A stretch of DNA of 64,000 nucleotides from Micropterix aruncella (GCA_944548615.1 OX155957.1:24831031-24895030), one strand, 5' to 3'. Counted from the first letter of the stretch, positions 49,220-61,380 are shown. The notes: generated from the letters alone by a model not told the origin. Numbers and translations: made by a program.

Positions 49220-49680
49220 GACATTTTAAACTAAAAATATCAAAAACTCATAGAATTATGGCATTTTTTCTTAGTAAGATTTCGTCTTTCGCAACCTGTA
49301 AAACTTCCTTCTGAAAAAATCGTGCTGCAATGAGCACCACGATCCTTGTCGATGAGTAGTGAGATAATTTGTTTTTAAACTGCCTACTTGATTAGAAAGT
49401 TTAAAAACTGTCTAGACAGTATAATTACTAACCTAGGATCGATAACCTAGGATAGAATAATATAAATTTGCAATATTACACTAATTTTTCAATTCAAAAT
49501 ATCAAAAATTAGTAGATTTATGGCAGTTCGCCTTAGTAACATTCCGTCCCTTCTGAAAAATCATGCTGCAATGAGCACCGTGAGTAATTATGAAATTAGT
49601 TTTTATAATGCCTACATAATTAGAAAGTTTGTAAACTGTCGTAGATATTATGATTCCTAACTTAGGATCACTATTTCAAA
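49220..49680. repeat. Imperfect tandem duplication, about 240-bp period
   Basis: AAAATATCAAAAA, GCTGCAATGAGCACC and TTAGAAAGTTT words recur in order in 49220-49440 and 49460-49680. Confidence 0.7.
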
Positions 49681-49805
49681 GGCTTGAGAAACATTTCTCA
49701 GCAGTGCTCCGTAACTATCTAAGAAACGATAAAATTTAGTAAGAAAGTATTTACCGAGCTAAAAATCAAATGTTTTTATTTAAAACTCAAAAACAAGTTG
49801 GTCTT

Positions 49806-50201
49806 TACACAACTGCCTAACTAAAAAGGATTGTAATATGTTCAGGATTCATCTATGTATATTTTCCGTTTCTTTATTCCACCATGACTTCTAATCGCTT
49901 GAACCGATTTAGAATTGTGTGGTATTATTAGAATCGCTATTTTATCCCGAGTCATGTTATAGAGTTACTTTATTACCTTTACTGTCCGATTATCAATTAG
50001 GTAGTTGTCCTAATGTCCAAATGTAAATAAATTACCATAAATATATCGTGTTTAGTGTCAAATGAAAGGTCTGATTGAGTGCATTTCGGAAATATACATG
50101 TATCTATATAAATAAACACATACACCACAAATATTACGTTAAAAAAAACGTAAAATATAATTATAAATACCATAGTTCACTTTCTGTAACGGCAGTCGTG
50201 T
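49806..50201. mobile_element. MITE-C, reference copy
   Basis: 396 bp. Left ACACAACTGCCTAACTAAAA and right GTAACGGCAGTCGTGT are short inverted ends. Internal words are shared with 16486, 19405 and 32902. Non-coding. Confidence 0.75.
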
Positions 50202-50705
50202 TTTTTTATTTTTTTTAAATATAATTAATATTTGTTAATTAGTTTCTCTTTAAGTATAAAAAATCGGAAATAAAATTTATTATCGAAATTTCTAAAATTC
50301 TGGAAATAATACATAACCGATAAGAATATTTCTTGTGAAAAATCTAAAATCTTCAATCCAAAAACGGATAACCAAATTAGGAAACCGCCCTAAGTTTTCG
50401 TATCCTTGATTAAAGCCACTAACTGAATTAATTTCCTCTTTTAACGTCTCGTCTCTGGCGCGTATTTATTATCTTCTCGTGGTATTTTGTTTTTTTATAT
50501 TAAATTGGTCTAAAAATAACCTATTTAATGAATGTAAATACATTTTTTTATCTTTGTCACAGTTTAATATGTACGATTAGGTACTCACTAAAATATATTT
50601 TATATTATGTTGGTTGAGGCCAAATGGATTAGTTATAATGCTTATTTGCGAGTATGCATAAACCAGTTTTAAACACCTAAATATTTCAATCTAAAGATTT
50701 AAAAA
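50202..50705. other. Unassigned intronic sequence
   Basis: AT-rich, with no feature. Confidence 0.4.
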
Positions 50706-51035
50706 CAGGTTGTGTCATCTCAAGACTTTCCCGGTAAGTAGTTCAGACTGTTTTCATCTGAAATTAATGTTATAAATAAAATTCATGAGCGCCTTCTCTA
50801 GGCCGGCGGACCGGTATTTTGAGATTAAAATATGACTAGTGCGCCCCCCTTGGTGGACCGATTTCCACCAAAACCTTTTTAACTTTTGCCATTAATAAAT
50901 GATGTAATATCGAAGACTATCGCGGTTGTTTAACATTATAAAAGGTTTAAAAACGATTAAATGATGCCTGCATGCCAAATGCCAGCTCAATCGGATTAAG
51001 CGTGTGGGCGCTATCGTTGAGGAATACACGCAATA
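50706..51035 (+). repeat. R-family repeat, copy 8
   Basis: CAGGTTGTGTCATCTCAAGA start, GGCCGGCGGACCGG, GTGCGCCCCCCTTGGTGGAC, GCTCAATCGGATTAAGCGTG and GCTATCGTTGAGGAATACAC. It contains a short MITE-B fragment at about 50908-50945 (ATCGAAGACTATCGCGGTTG). Confidence 0.75.
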
Positions 51036-51064
51036 TAACTCATTCCATTATTTTAATCAGGACT

Positions 51065-51505
51065 ACAGACTGATCCAATAAATTATAGACCAATTTCAAT
51101 ACTGCCTGTTCTTTCAAAAAATTTTGAAAAAATTATAAACAATCAATTGCTTATATTTTTTATTTCAAATAAATTGCTTCATAAAGAACAGTATGGTTTT
51201 AGCAAAGGCAGGTCCACTATCGATGCTGGTGCTAAACTTTTGGAGCATATATTTGATGCATGGCAGCATTCCCAAAATGGAATTGGTGTTTTTTGTGACC
51301 TTTCTAAAGCCTTCGACTGCGTAGTCCATGATACTCTTCTGAGCAAATTAAAATTTTATGGTTTAGAAGGTAAAGCATTGGAGTTGCTCAGCTCGTATTC
51401 GAGTAACAGAATACAAGAGGTTGATATTTCCGGAGTTAAATCGGAAGGATCTATTGTAAGAATGGGCGTTCCTCAAGGTTCAATTGTGGGTCGTTGTTGT
51501 TGAAC
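51065..51505 (+). pseudogene. Non-LTR reverse transcriptase core fragment
   Basis: Reads NYRPISILPVLSKNFEKIIN (51085 on), EQYGFSKGRSTIDA, FCDLSKAFDCVVHDTL, LKFYGLEGKALELL and GVPQGSIVG. These are RT blocks 1 to 4 of the CR1/Jockey lineage, including the first catalytic Asp in CDLSKAFD. The FADD block is missing because the sequence ends at 51505. Both ends are truncated. Confidence 0.88.
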
Positions 51506-51840
51506 CGGGAAAGTAATAATAACGTATTGCATAATTTTCCTCTCACTTACCAAACCCTAGTGCAAACCCGGCTCATCGTGCATCTCTCCTTACTTAGGGT
51601 TTGTATACACGCGATCTGGGTGTGTCAAAAGCTGCGTGCCGCGCGCGCTCTTTTGAAATGGCAGGAGCAAGTAACGGCATAAATGCTATTCCAATCATCT
51701 AAACATAATGTATAAATTATAGACAAAAGTTAAATAGTCATATAACATGGAATTTATCATTATGACAGCTCACTGATATAAATTTCTAATCTACATTTTT
51801 GCCATTTGAACAATGAAGCCATTACAACAACCGAAATCCC
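51506..51840. other. Unassigned intronic sequence
   Basis: No feature recognised. A 62-codon frame at 51494-51682 lacks motifs. Confidence 0.4.
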
Positions 51841-51844
51841 TAAC

Positions 51845-52010
51845 ATTCGTCTACACATCATCAATTAGACCGGTTTTAGAGCATGGATCAGTAATTTTAA
51901 ATACGCTTTACAGTGTTCACAGCGACAGAATTGAAAGAGTTCAAAAGAATTTCACTCTCATGCTATCAAACTAATGTGGCCTTAGAAATATGCAGAATGT
52001 GTAGAGCGGC
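51845..52010 (+). pseudogene. Non-LTR reverse transcriptase thumb fragment
   Basis: Reads FVYTSSIRPVLEHGSVI then VHSDRIERVQKNFTLML, stop, CGLRNMQN. This corresponds to the R(S/P)-LE(Y/H)-SV(I/V)W and RIERVQ blocks of Jockey/CR1-like elements. Very short. Confidence 0.7.
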
Positions 52011-52019
52011 TTTCGCACT

Positions 52020-52048
52020 TATAGATATAGATAGATAGATAGATAGAA
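52020..52048. repeat. (TAGA)n microsatellite
   Basis: TAGATATAGATAGATAGATAG at the junction of two oppositely oriented retrotransposon fragments. On the minus strand it is the (TCTA)n 3' tail of the next element. Confidence 0.9.
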
Positions 52049-52620
52049 ATTCTTTATTGCACATCTTAAGAAAAAAAAAATACAAAATGCGGACCTATTA
52101 CTTAAATATAGTCTCTTACAGCCAACCTTCGTAGAAGTGTAAAAATGTAGGTGCCAGTATCGTAAATTAAACAAAAGAATCTTAATATTTAACAAAAAAT
52201 AATCAAATAACAAAATGCCATTTTTTAAATTATCATTAGGATTCAGATAATATTCGCAAGGAGCGAAGAATAGGAAAGGATGGGATGAGACGTAGGATAA
52301 CTAGAAATTTAGGGACATGAAATGCTTTTTCAGAGACACTTGAAAAGTAGAAACCGTTGGTGCGTTTCTGATATTTGATGGAAGCTGGTTCCACAGTCTA
52401 GCTACATGAACGGCGAAGGAATATGTAAAAAAATGAAGAATTGTGAGTATGAATCGCAATGTTAATATCCTTCCTGGAACGGAGTGGAAGACCATGACTT
52501 CCTAAGTGATTGATTTTTTCGCTTAGGTACAACCTCATACATTTCAAAACACACAGGACCGTTAACGATATAACGTGTCTCCATAAGCTTCTACACAATC
52601 GACTAGACAACCCAGCTAGT
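52030..52620 (-). pseudogene. Non-LTR retrotransposon ORF2 C-terminus and 3' end
   Basis: Minus-strand reading: PLRSRKDINIAIHTHNSSFF, a frame change, then FTYSFAVHVARLWNQLPSNI and RNAPTVSTFQVSLKKHFMSL with a stop near 52301. This is the conserved RLWN-LP C-terminal block. The 3' UTR of about 270 bp ends in (TCTA)n. 5'-truncated. Related in layout to 29855-30335. Confidence 0.85.
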
Positions 52621-53215
52621 CTAGCAAATGTTTAATTGTGTGTGCCACCTCGACTAACGAGGAGCTCTCTACATTTTCTGTTGTCATTTGCAATAGCAAT
52701 GTCTTGTCGTTAGGCCTCTACGTTGGGTCTATAGTTTTCCGAGCCGGGGCAAAAACTTGACATTGGCATTCAGCATTTGAGATTAGTGATTTAAAAAAAA
52801 CTTACAAAACAAATGTACTGAATGGATATTTTTTGTGGCGGGGAATAAGAACCCCTAAATAAATTTACACTCTTCAGTACCTATTTGCGGATAAGCTTTT
52901 CTTATGTACGAGTAGTATGTACTTCCTTACGATAATAATATAAAATGCATACAACCAGTGTAGACAACGACAACCTTCAACCAGTGTAGACAACCTTCAA
53001 TCCTTCGGTCTCAGCAAAATTATCTATCTAATCTCGATACAGCTTTACACGTCGAGCTTTCCTTTCCGCGAAATAATCTATTATCATATAAACTAATAAT
53101 TATAATGACACGTTTGAAAGAGTAGTTGTTAGCAAACAAAACCAAAGCGAATTACTCGCACACCTAATCAGCCACATAAATACCGACGTTGCTTGATGTT
53201 CGGCCGTTCAGGGTG
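52621..53215. other. Unassigned intronic sequence
   Basis: A short direct repeat, CAACCAGTGTAGACAAC, occurs twice at 52953-52995. Otherwise nothing. Confidence 0.4.
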
Positions 53216-53458
53216 AAGGGGCAATCATATCATCGGACGCGTCCGTAAGCCGCGGCTTATGGACGCGTCTGAACAGTGTGCACAGTCGTTTGGGACGCGG
53301 CTTACAGATCTCTATTGGACGTCCGAAGCCTGAAGGTCACGTCCGCGACTAACGTCCGATAATGTGCACGACTCAATAGAAATTCATTACACAGATAACC
53401 TTTCAGTCGCGTCCATAAGCCGCGGCTTATGAACGCGTCGATAATATGATTGCCCCTT
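53216..53458. mobile_element. MITE-E with internal cruciform dyads
   Basis: 243 bp. AAGGGGCAATCATAT at the left is inverted at the right (ATATGATTGCCCCTT). Each end also contains a dyad centred on CCGCGG: GTAAGCCGCGGCTTA-type at 53239-53266 and TAAGCCGCGGCTTATG-type at about 53416-53431. Non-coding. Confidence 0.9.
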
Positions 53459-54592
53459 TATTCGGCCCGCTCCTGTAGCCTCGTCCCTTTCTATCTGTGG
53501 GGAGGATTTTTTCTAGACGCGGCGGGAATTCCCCTGGATGAGACATCACACACACTGTACACGCTTTCATATTATGCACTTAGGATGCGTTCCAAAATCA
53601 GATGAACAATCGATAGTACGACGTACTCTATTTGCTTAGCGCTTTAGTGAAACAGGTTTTTTTTCAAAAACATGAATTTGGCGCCCTCTTAAATTGCCGC
53701 CCGAAGCAGGTGTCTTGATTTGTCCCCCCCCCCCCCTCCCCTTTAGATCCGGGGCTGTATAGCAAGAACGTACCTATATATGTTTTTTTTAATGATTGTC
53801 ACTAACATGACTCCTTAAAAGGTAAATATAGACTTTGGCCATAAAAAATATATAAATAAAAGCTGCTTGTTTTAATCATAATATTTAAAAAAATGTGACT
53901 TCGAGAAAACCTCGTTTGGCTGCGCTTTCCGATTAGCATACCATACCATTTTTAAAATTTATTAATGACATCAAACGCCAAACATGTCTGTTTTTCAATT
54001 TCCCATCAAGTTAAAGTGATTTTCGACGTCAGATCAAACGTTCGAGTCGGTTTAAGAATATTTTAAGTCGACTTCGAGGGATGATAGATGATGCGGAGCG
54101 AGCTCATGCGTATGTATATAAGGCAAGATTAACTTTTTATAAGATCACGTATTTAGGGACTTTTATGTGTTGTAATGTGATTTAATTTAACGAAATTACG
54201 TAATGTAGAGATGAAGATATTTTGATAACACAAAATTTTATTATCAGTCTCAGTTTCATGGCCATATCATAGAAATTAAAGATAAATAATATTTAATCGC
54301 GAATAATTAATTGAGGTAGGTATATTGGTATGACTTTTACAATGAATTAAAAAACTTTTTTTCGTTTGCTGCCTGTCGTCAGCCAGATTTCTATCACGAC
54401 ACGATAACATGATTAAAGTACACCAACTTGTTATTATTTTAAAGTAATATCATTCCTAATTAAGTACTTTATAGTAGCAAGATATTATTCACTTATCCAC
54501 GACATATTTTACACAGGTCAACTTAAACTCAGCAAGGCTTTCCATAGCTCACTTGGCGAATTGGAAATAGATATATAATATACATCATTTAA
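53459..54592. other. Unassigned intronic sequence
   Basis: A C-tract at 53727-53738 follows text resembling hAT 3' regions. No gene. Confidence 0.35.
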
Positions 54593-54665
54593 GGCCCGGT
54601 GGCGTAATGGATAGGTCGCTTGATCTTACTCTGTAAGGCTCCGGGTTCGATTCCCTGGGTTACCA
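54593..54665 (+). tRNA. tRNA-Arg(UCU)-like pseudogene or SINE head
   Basis: An A-box-like TGGCGTAATGGATAGG and a good B box, GGTTCGATTCC (54644-54654), are correctly spaced. The D-arm and T-arm resemble insect tRNA-Arg with anticodon loop ACTCTGT (anticodon TCT). The acceptor stem does not pair well, one T-stem pair is broken, and ACCA is followed by ordinary sequence. It is therefore a degenerate tRNA or the 5' part of a tRNA-derived SINE, not a clear functional tRNA gene. Confidence 0.6.
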
Positions 54666-55221
54666 TTTTCCATTGGGATAAAATTAACGGAATTGCATTT
54701 TAATTCTCTGGATCGAATGCAAAACATGACACACACTTACACATATGACATACGTACACAGGCATATAAACACTTCATAGTAGGGTTGGTTGGAAGAGAT
54801 TCTTGTATAACAATACCGCCCATTGTGAAATTTCACAATAAAAAGTATAAATAAGAGTTCGAAAACAAACAAAGAGAGAAAATGAAATAAAACAATAAAT
54901 TATAGTATACATACCTATAATCCCATCACAATCCTTTCGTATCCTATCCCATATTATTCTTGCTTGCAATTGTCGAACTGGCGACTAAAATAATATGTAG
55001 TTCCATAGTAATTTATTTCAATTAATTTCGATAATTTATCATATAAGGAAATACTGTAAGATACTACTTTAGGAATCAATATCGGCCAGCGAAACATTGT
55101 ACCAAGATAATTTGTAATAATCAACGAAGCGCTGTTTCCCGAAGAATAAATAATAAAATATATGTGTTAGATATGTATATATAATATGGTAAATTAAATT
55201 TATATATTAAATATGACTCAC
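54666..55221. other. Start of intron 1 (K2P gene), no feature
   Basis: AT-rich. The donor GTGAGT at 55216-55221 (minus strand) closes exon 1. Open frames beyond this point on the minus strand are intronic. Confidence 0.6.
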
Positions 55222-55564
55222 CATCAACCATGGGAAATTTCTTCCCAAACTCCAGTTTCGCTCTCATCACTCCCATCCGCACCTGATTCTCCATGGGGGT
55301 CTCCAAAGCCCCGAAGACCAGACCACCAGTCACCAGGTATATGATGTAGAAGGATATGAAGAGGCAATAGAGATAGGAGCACTTCTTGATGCCGAAGAGG
55401 CTGCTGGATGCGAATGGAGGCGTTATTATCACGCTTGCCTCTTCGCCTTGCAGCACTATCTTTTTGGAGTACGGCAGCAGCTGGCTGTGGACCTTCATGT
55501 CATCGTGGCTGCCGTACGCCGAGCTCATACTGCCGTACGATTTCACGCGTGGCGGTTTCGTCAT
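55222..55564 (-). CDS. K2P potassium channel, coding exon 1 (N-terminus, TM1)
   Basis: 343 nt, from ATG at 55564 to a GTGAGT donor, ending in phase 1. It encodes about 114 residues: a hydrophilic, Ser/Lys-rich cytoplasmic N-terminus (1-61), then a membrane helix at about residues 62-88 (CSYLYCLFISFYIIYLVTGG, VFGALE). It then enters the extracellular cap (METQ-like ENQVRMGV, AKLEFGKKFPMVD). A G-x-x-x-F-x-x-[IL]E pattern at the end of TM1 is a hallmark of K2P subunits, here TGGLVFGALE. It joins in phase to the exon at 4717-4857. K2P channels carry background K+ current as dimers in the plasma membrane. This N-terminus does not tell me the orthologue. Confidence 0.92.
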
Positions 55565-56601
55565 TTTAAAGTTACTTTAATATCAAATTATTTAATATAA
55601 TAAAAAAAAACAATTACAGCCTACCGTAAGTCATTTTATAAAAAATCGAGATTTTTAAAGTTTTTATCATCATAGTCCAAATAAACTGTCAATGTGGCGC
55701 TATAAACATATACATATATTGCATTTTCGCAGTCGTCGTCGGGTAGTTTGAGTACATTGAGTCGTGTACCACGATGGTCAGCTGTATTTGAAGAATCTGG
55801 TGGGATGATCCCTGCTGACGAACAGCGCGAAGGCCTCCGTGAAGTTGGTGTTCCTTCGGCTACTTTCGAGTCTGTGCGTCACCATTTTGATGCATATTTC
55901 GCGGGCAAAGTAGCACGGTGCACTGGGTTACGAGCGCGTCCGAAGACGCCGCGACACTGTCGGCTGACAGCGATTTGACGGTACCACCGCACCAGTGGTG
56001 CTTCCCGGCCAATCTACGAATTTCAACTGACTGGATCGTCCCGTCCGATAAGAGGGTGCACTTACGCGCAAACAACGTTTATCTTGCCGTGGGCTGGGGA
56101 CCGGTTACTCAAATAATTGGGTAACTTGTCTGCCCTTAGCGCCCCAGTCTTCAAAAATTTACGCTTAACGGTTTTTTGGTGAGATGTAAACATTTATTTT
56201 TTATTTTTTAACTCTAGAAAGTCTGCGTAAAATTGACGCAATCGTGAGCGAAGTATCGCACATTTCACTCATCACTCAGACCTACAGCTAGGTGTACGTG
56301 TCGCAGAGGTAAGTGCCACTGATTTCGAAATATTGCCATAAATGCGAAAAAGTTTTATGTCGAGAGAATAATATAGACATAAAATATGTCAAATATGTTT
56401 TAGACTGATTTCTTGTATATGTCTTTATTCTTGTAGTACCGCCTCCTAACGGAGGTTGGCAATCATCCTGCTGATTTCCGTCTTGAAGACCGCCGCACGG
56501 AACAATGCACCAGTTCTTAGCTGGAACCACTGTCGTAGATTTCACATCCATGATGTTATTTGTAGCCCAGGCCTCCAATTGATTCGTATTTACACTGATT
56601 T
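55565..56601. other. Upstream of the K2P start codon; possible 5' UTR or promoter
   Basis: 55740-56110 is GC-richer than its surroundings and contains an open frame (55748-55978) without family motifs. No TATA or initiator could be assigned with confidence. Confidence 0.35.
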
Positions 56602-56795
56602 ACAACATTATAAATAAGATAAAAACAAATTTATCGCGTGAAGTTTGTAACTTCCGACGTTTCGGCGACGTTGCAGCCGCCATTGTCTACCTCGCCGAAA
56701 TGTCGGGTGTTACAAAATTCACCCTGTAAATTCGTTTTTTACCTTATTTATAATGTCAAACAACCGCGAAAGTCTCCGATTTCATGATTTACAAT
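56602..56795. mobile_element. MITE-B, full copy
   Basis: Inverted arms: ACATTATAAATAAGATAAAA with TATCGCGTGAAGTTTGTAAC, and GTTACAAAATTCACC to CTTATTTATAATGTCAAACA. CGACGTTTCGGCGACG in the core and the closing CAACCGCGAAAGTC word match the copy at 16578. Confidence 0.85.
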
Positions 56796-57442
56796 AATTA
56801 AACTGATTCGCATATAATAAATAGTGTCTTTTTAAGTTAAATAGTTTTCTTATTTAATTACTTATTACTAATATAAAAGAGCTAATTAATCATTAAAGTA
56901 TTAGATTTGTGATAAAAGCACAGTATTTTATTTATTTAATAATAAGTATATAAATACTACATACATTGTTTTATTTATATATAATAAACATAACACCCAT
57001 TCGATTTTCATATTAATAATACGTAATTAAATTACTTAAAAATTATTTAATTATAATTATGCGTTAATTTTGCGCATGCTTATCTTTTATATACATTATG
57101 ATTATCTTTCTTGGGTCAAAGTAAACGTACAATAGGAAAAATATATTTTATGGGATAATTGGCCATTTGTGAAATATTCATTCATTTTTTCTGCAATGTT
57201 TAAGACATAGATTACTTGACTACTATTTGCATTTAAAAAATGTTTAATTTACTAATGGTTTTCGAGGAAATTAACTTTTTTTCAAAAATGGAATTTGACT
57301 AACTGTGTTCACACTATGGTCAACTATTAACCGGAGAGTGTGCCAAAGTTAACCACATCTATGAATCCGGTTTTTTTAATTAGCTCTAGCCGTTTGATAT
57401 GCAACGCGTCGGTAATCTTTTGAGCGAGGCGATAATCGACGG
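56796..57442. other. Unassigned, AT-rich
   Basis: No feature recognised. Confidence 0.4.
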
Positions 57443-57535
57443 AGGCATACAGACAGACGGACGCACGGACAAACAACAGTGTCTCACCAACAAGGTTCCG
57501 TTTCTACACTTTGGTAAGGAACCCTTAAACGTATC
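57443..57535 (+). repeat. 3' end of a lepidopteran interspersed repeat
   Basis: ACAGACAGACGGACGCACGG, AACAAGGTTCCGTTTC and GGTAAGGAACCCTT. Same repeat type as the end of 31033-31450. Confidence 0.6.
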
Positions 57536-57982
57536 TCCTTTTTATTTTTAATATTTACTTAGGTTGGGATAGGTGACCAAAAAAAAGGCAACTCTTAATC
57601 TCTTTCACAAACAAACCGGCCCCAAGCATTATTCCACATTGACAAGACTTGTAATTCTTATCACATACCTACTGAGTAAAAACGGTAAGTGGGGGGGTTA
57701 CTACTTACGTAAACATAGTGGGTATTTACGTCCATCTCATTAGATAGTATTTATGTACCAGAGAATACAGATGGGTATTTTGTGGGTCAGATCAACATGT
57801 CCAAGTCCATGTCAATTTTAATAATGATATCATAGTTCCGAATCGATGGGCGGTTGTCAATATTGAAATTTGATTATTTTTGTTCCCTTTGAAATAGGCT
57901 GTGCCACTGGCGAACACAGGGGTAAGGCACTAACCCCCTCCCTCCTGATGGTTGCTCAATTGGTCCATGCTCTTTAAAAAAA
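57536..57982. other. Unassigned
   Basis: No feature recognised. Confidence 0.4.
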
Positions 57983-58022
57983 TCGGTTGTGTCCCCTTAT
58001 GGCTTTCTCGGCAAGTAGCCAA
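57983..58022 (+). repeat. R-family repeat, copy 9, left piece
   Basis: CGGTTGTGTCCCCTTATGGC then TTTCTCGGCAAGTAGCC matches the R start. The rest of this copy resumes at 63262, on the far side of the retrotransposon. Confidence 0.8.
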
Positions 58023-58392
58023 GGATTTATTTATTTATTTATTTATTTAGGTACATAGGATTAGGTATACAGTTCATTCATAGGTCATGTAATCTTATAA
58101 TAATTATATAAATTATTTAATAATTAATATAGGGAGGTTTAACACATCTTACATGACATTTACTGCCAATAGCACATCTAACTAGGCGATAATTTGGCCC
58201 GTCTCTAGATGTGCATATTTTGATGCAATTTTAAGAAATGAAGTGTTTTTTTTTTTTTAAATTATTTGGACCCACCACCTGTATATACACATAAATATAC
58301 CAATTTTATAAAAAAATATAGCTATGTAATAAATATACACATTTATAGTTGTAATTTAATAATATTTAATTAAGAAAAATAGATAAGTGATA

Positions 58393-61380
58393 CTAAATAA
58401 ATTGTCGTGCGTTGCAAAGAAGTTGATCAGATTTTACATATCCCTTGTTAAGTAGCCATCTATTAAGGTTTGCTTTAAATATTTTTATGTTAGGATAATT
58501 TTTCATGTCTTCACTAAGGGAATTATATAATTTTGGGGCTATGTAGAATATATGTCTCTGGGCAAATGTTGTCCTGACTGACGGAATTATATAATTGATA
58601 CTCGCGGACATTCTTGTGTTCAGATTGTTTTGAGTTCGGGCGTGGTCATCTCTAGATTTGTAGAATGCAAGAAGCGCTTGCTTAATGAATAACTGTTTAG
58701 CTGATAGCACATGGGATTGGGAAAATAACAAGGCAGATGGATGACGCCGGTTTTTTCTGTGAATTACTCTCAATAATAATTTCTGCGCTTTTGTCAATCT
58801 ATCCAGATTATCATTAGTAGTAGCGCCCCATGCCGCGACTCCGTAGGACAAAATACTTTGACACAAGGCCATGTATACCATTCTTATGGTTGTTTTGGAC
58901 AGAATGTTGCGCAGCCGAAGAAATACATAAACCAGCTTTCTAATTCTCGAACTCAAATTTGCAATCTGATTTTCCCAACATAGCTTCTCATCTACCGTTA
59001 TGCCTAAGTAGGAGACTGTTGCAGATTTGCTTAATTTAGTACATACACATTTATTCTTATCCAAGCATTTGTCGGTATGAATGGCAAGTGTTTGGTTGAG
59101 AACCTGGCTGAGATTTCCCCGCAAGCTGAAAGTGATAAATTTTGATTTCGCAGCATTTAGCGTTAAAATATGGTTGTCGATCCAAGTTTTAGCCAGTTCC
59201 AAGTTACTTTGAGCTTTTAAGAATGTATCATTCCAATTATTAGTCGCAGTAAGAAGGACAGTGTCGTCCGCGAAGGATACAATTCTACCATTAACAGGTA
59301 ATTCGCACAATTCGTTGATGTAGATTAAAAAGAGAATTGGACCCAAAACACTACCTTGAGGGACACCGAATGACACGTTAGTCTCTTCGCTTATTTGTCG
59401 ACCAATTACTGTGCTCTGAGTCCTCCCGTCTAGGTAACTCCGAACCCATTTTAAGGCCACCCCATCGATTCCGTAGTCAGTTAGTTTTTTTTCGAGGATT
59501 ACATGGGAAACTGTGTCAAAAGCCTTTGACAGGTCAAGGAAAGTGGCAATTACCTTTTTTCCTTTGTCTATGTTTTCCACTATATATTGTATGACAGCAT
59601 TGATGGCCTCACTGGTTCCCCGAACCTGTCTAAAGCCATACTGATTATTAGATAGCAGCTTCTGTGTCTCTAGATATTGTGTTAGTCTATGTTTGAATAT
59701 TTTTTCATACACTTTAGAAACCACACTGAGGAGGGAGATAGGGCGATAATTTCCTATATCTTCTTTTTTACCACTTTTAAATATTGGTTTTATTATCGCT
59801 TTTTTCAGCCATGTTGGAAATATACCAGTCAAGAAACTGAGGTTTATTAGATGAGCAAGGGGCTCGGATAATGTTTCTGCAGATTGTTTGATTATCATTG
59901 CCTGGATCCCATCTTTTCCTGGAGCACAGTCGTCTCTGATACTTTTTATAGTCTTTAAGACCTCTTCTTTATTCGTTTGCAATAATTCGAATTTTTTATT
60001 TAATTTCGGTTGCTTATGCATTGATAAGGCTAGCTCCCTCTCAGACATACCCTTTTTATGCAGTATAGAGTTAGCTAGGTCTTGTCCTATACCAGTGAAG
60101 TAGTCATTAATGTAATTCAATATATCGTTAGAGTGTAAGTCCATTTTTTTTAATTCCTTATGTATATACATCTCTTTTATATCTGAGCTATTATTTCTGT
60201 TGTTAACTAACCCTTTGATAATTTCCCAAGTTTTTTTTTGTCCCCATTTACTCTATCTATTTTGTTTCTATAATACTTATCTCTAGTTTTTGTTATAAGT
60301 TTTTTACATATATTTCTATACCTTTTGTAGTACATTAAGAGTTGAATATCATTAGGGCATTGTTTAATCTGCTTATGTATAATGTCTCGCTTTCTTATGC
60401 TGAAAATCAGGCCATCGGTTATCCAAGGAGATAGTTTATTTCGAGACCTGGGTATAGTACATGCCTTTTCGACTGTAGCCATTTTAATGCAATTTGCAAG
60501 AATATCATGGAATTGGTTGGCAGCAATGTTACTATCTTTACATTGTAATACTGGAGTCCAGTCCGTCTTTTTGAGGTTTTCTGATATTGATGCGTAATCG
60601 ATTGTTTTTTTGGAATACATCTGTTTAGGGCTGTTCTTAATTATTTTTTTAGATAGGCATAGACCAATTGCATAGTGGTCGGTGATGGTGGATTGGTAAA
60701 TGAACGTTTGACTATGAAATTTAGTTTTGATCATAAAATGATCTATGCAGCTCTTAGTATTCTCATCATCTCTAGTAGGTCTATTAATTCCGACCTCCAG
60801 TCCATAATGCGCCAGAAGGTTAAGATAGTTTTCCGCTTGAGTATTTTTATCATTTAAGATGTTAATGTTGATGTCTCCAGTTAATATTATATTAGACTCG
60901 TATCTATAGGCCTCTAGCAGATTATCCAATGACTCAAGAAAACTTGTTAAATTGGACTTGCTCGGAGACTTATAGATAGCAAATAAGTTTAGGGAATCAT
61001 CTATTACTAAATGTAGGCAATTTGCATCATTGACGGATACTTCAGTGCTGCTTACGTGGAAATGTGACTACGTAGACCACAACCCCATCGTTTTGTAGTC
61101 TGGCGTTGTTAGTGTGATAAGTTTCGAAGCCTTGAACAGTTCTGGGGACATAAAGTTCGTTTATCCAGCATTCCGTGAGGATGATGACATCAAAGATATT
61201 ATTGAATTGCTGAATAAGGATTAAAAAATCATCTAAGTTTTTACTAATGCTCCGTATGTTCATCGATATTATCTTTAGATAGTTACCTTTTTTAACATAG
61301 CTTAAACAGCTTTTTGAGCAATAGAACTCTCGACAGTTGTACGGATTGTGCTCATCTAATTCTGTTGTGAACTCAGTCAT
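58393..61380 (-). CDS. CR1-like ORF2: endonuclease and reverse transcriptase, two frameshifts
   Basis: Encodes the nuclease that nicks the target and the reverse transcriptase that copies the element RNA there. The first segment (61380-61042) starts the apurinic-type endonuclease (IISMNIRSISKN, LTECW). A frameshift near 61060 leads into the second (to 60207), with GDIN and TDHYAIGL nuclease motifs. A second shift at an A9 run (60232-60240) leads into the third segment (60171-58393, 592 residues). That segment has the RT blocks NYRPISLLSVVSK, NQYGFRQVRGTSEA, FLDLSKAFDTVSH, GVPQGSVLGP and FADDTVLL, then SYLGITVDEKLCWE and the C-terminal APKLYNSLSEDMK. All three catalytic Asp are present (LDLSKAFD, FADD). 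Apart from the two single-base shifts no stop interrupts it, so it is young or recently active. Confidence 0.92.

Noticed and set aside
55748..55978. Open frame upstream of the K2P exon, considered as an additional 5' exon
   Set aside because: It is on the opposite strand from the gene, has no recognisable domain, and a competing minus-strand frame overlaps it.
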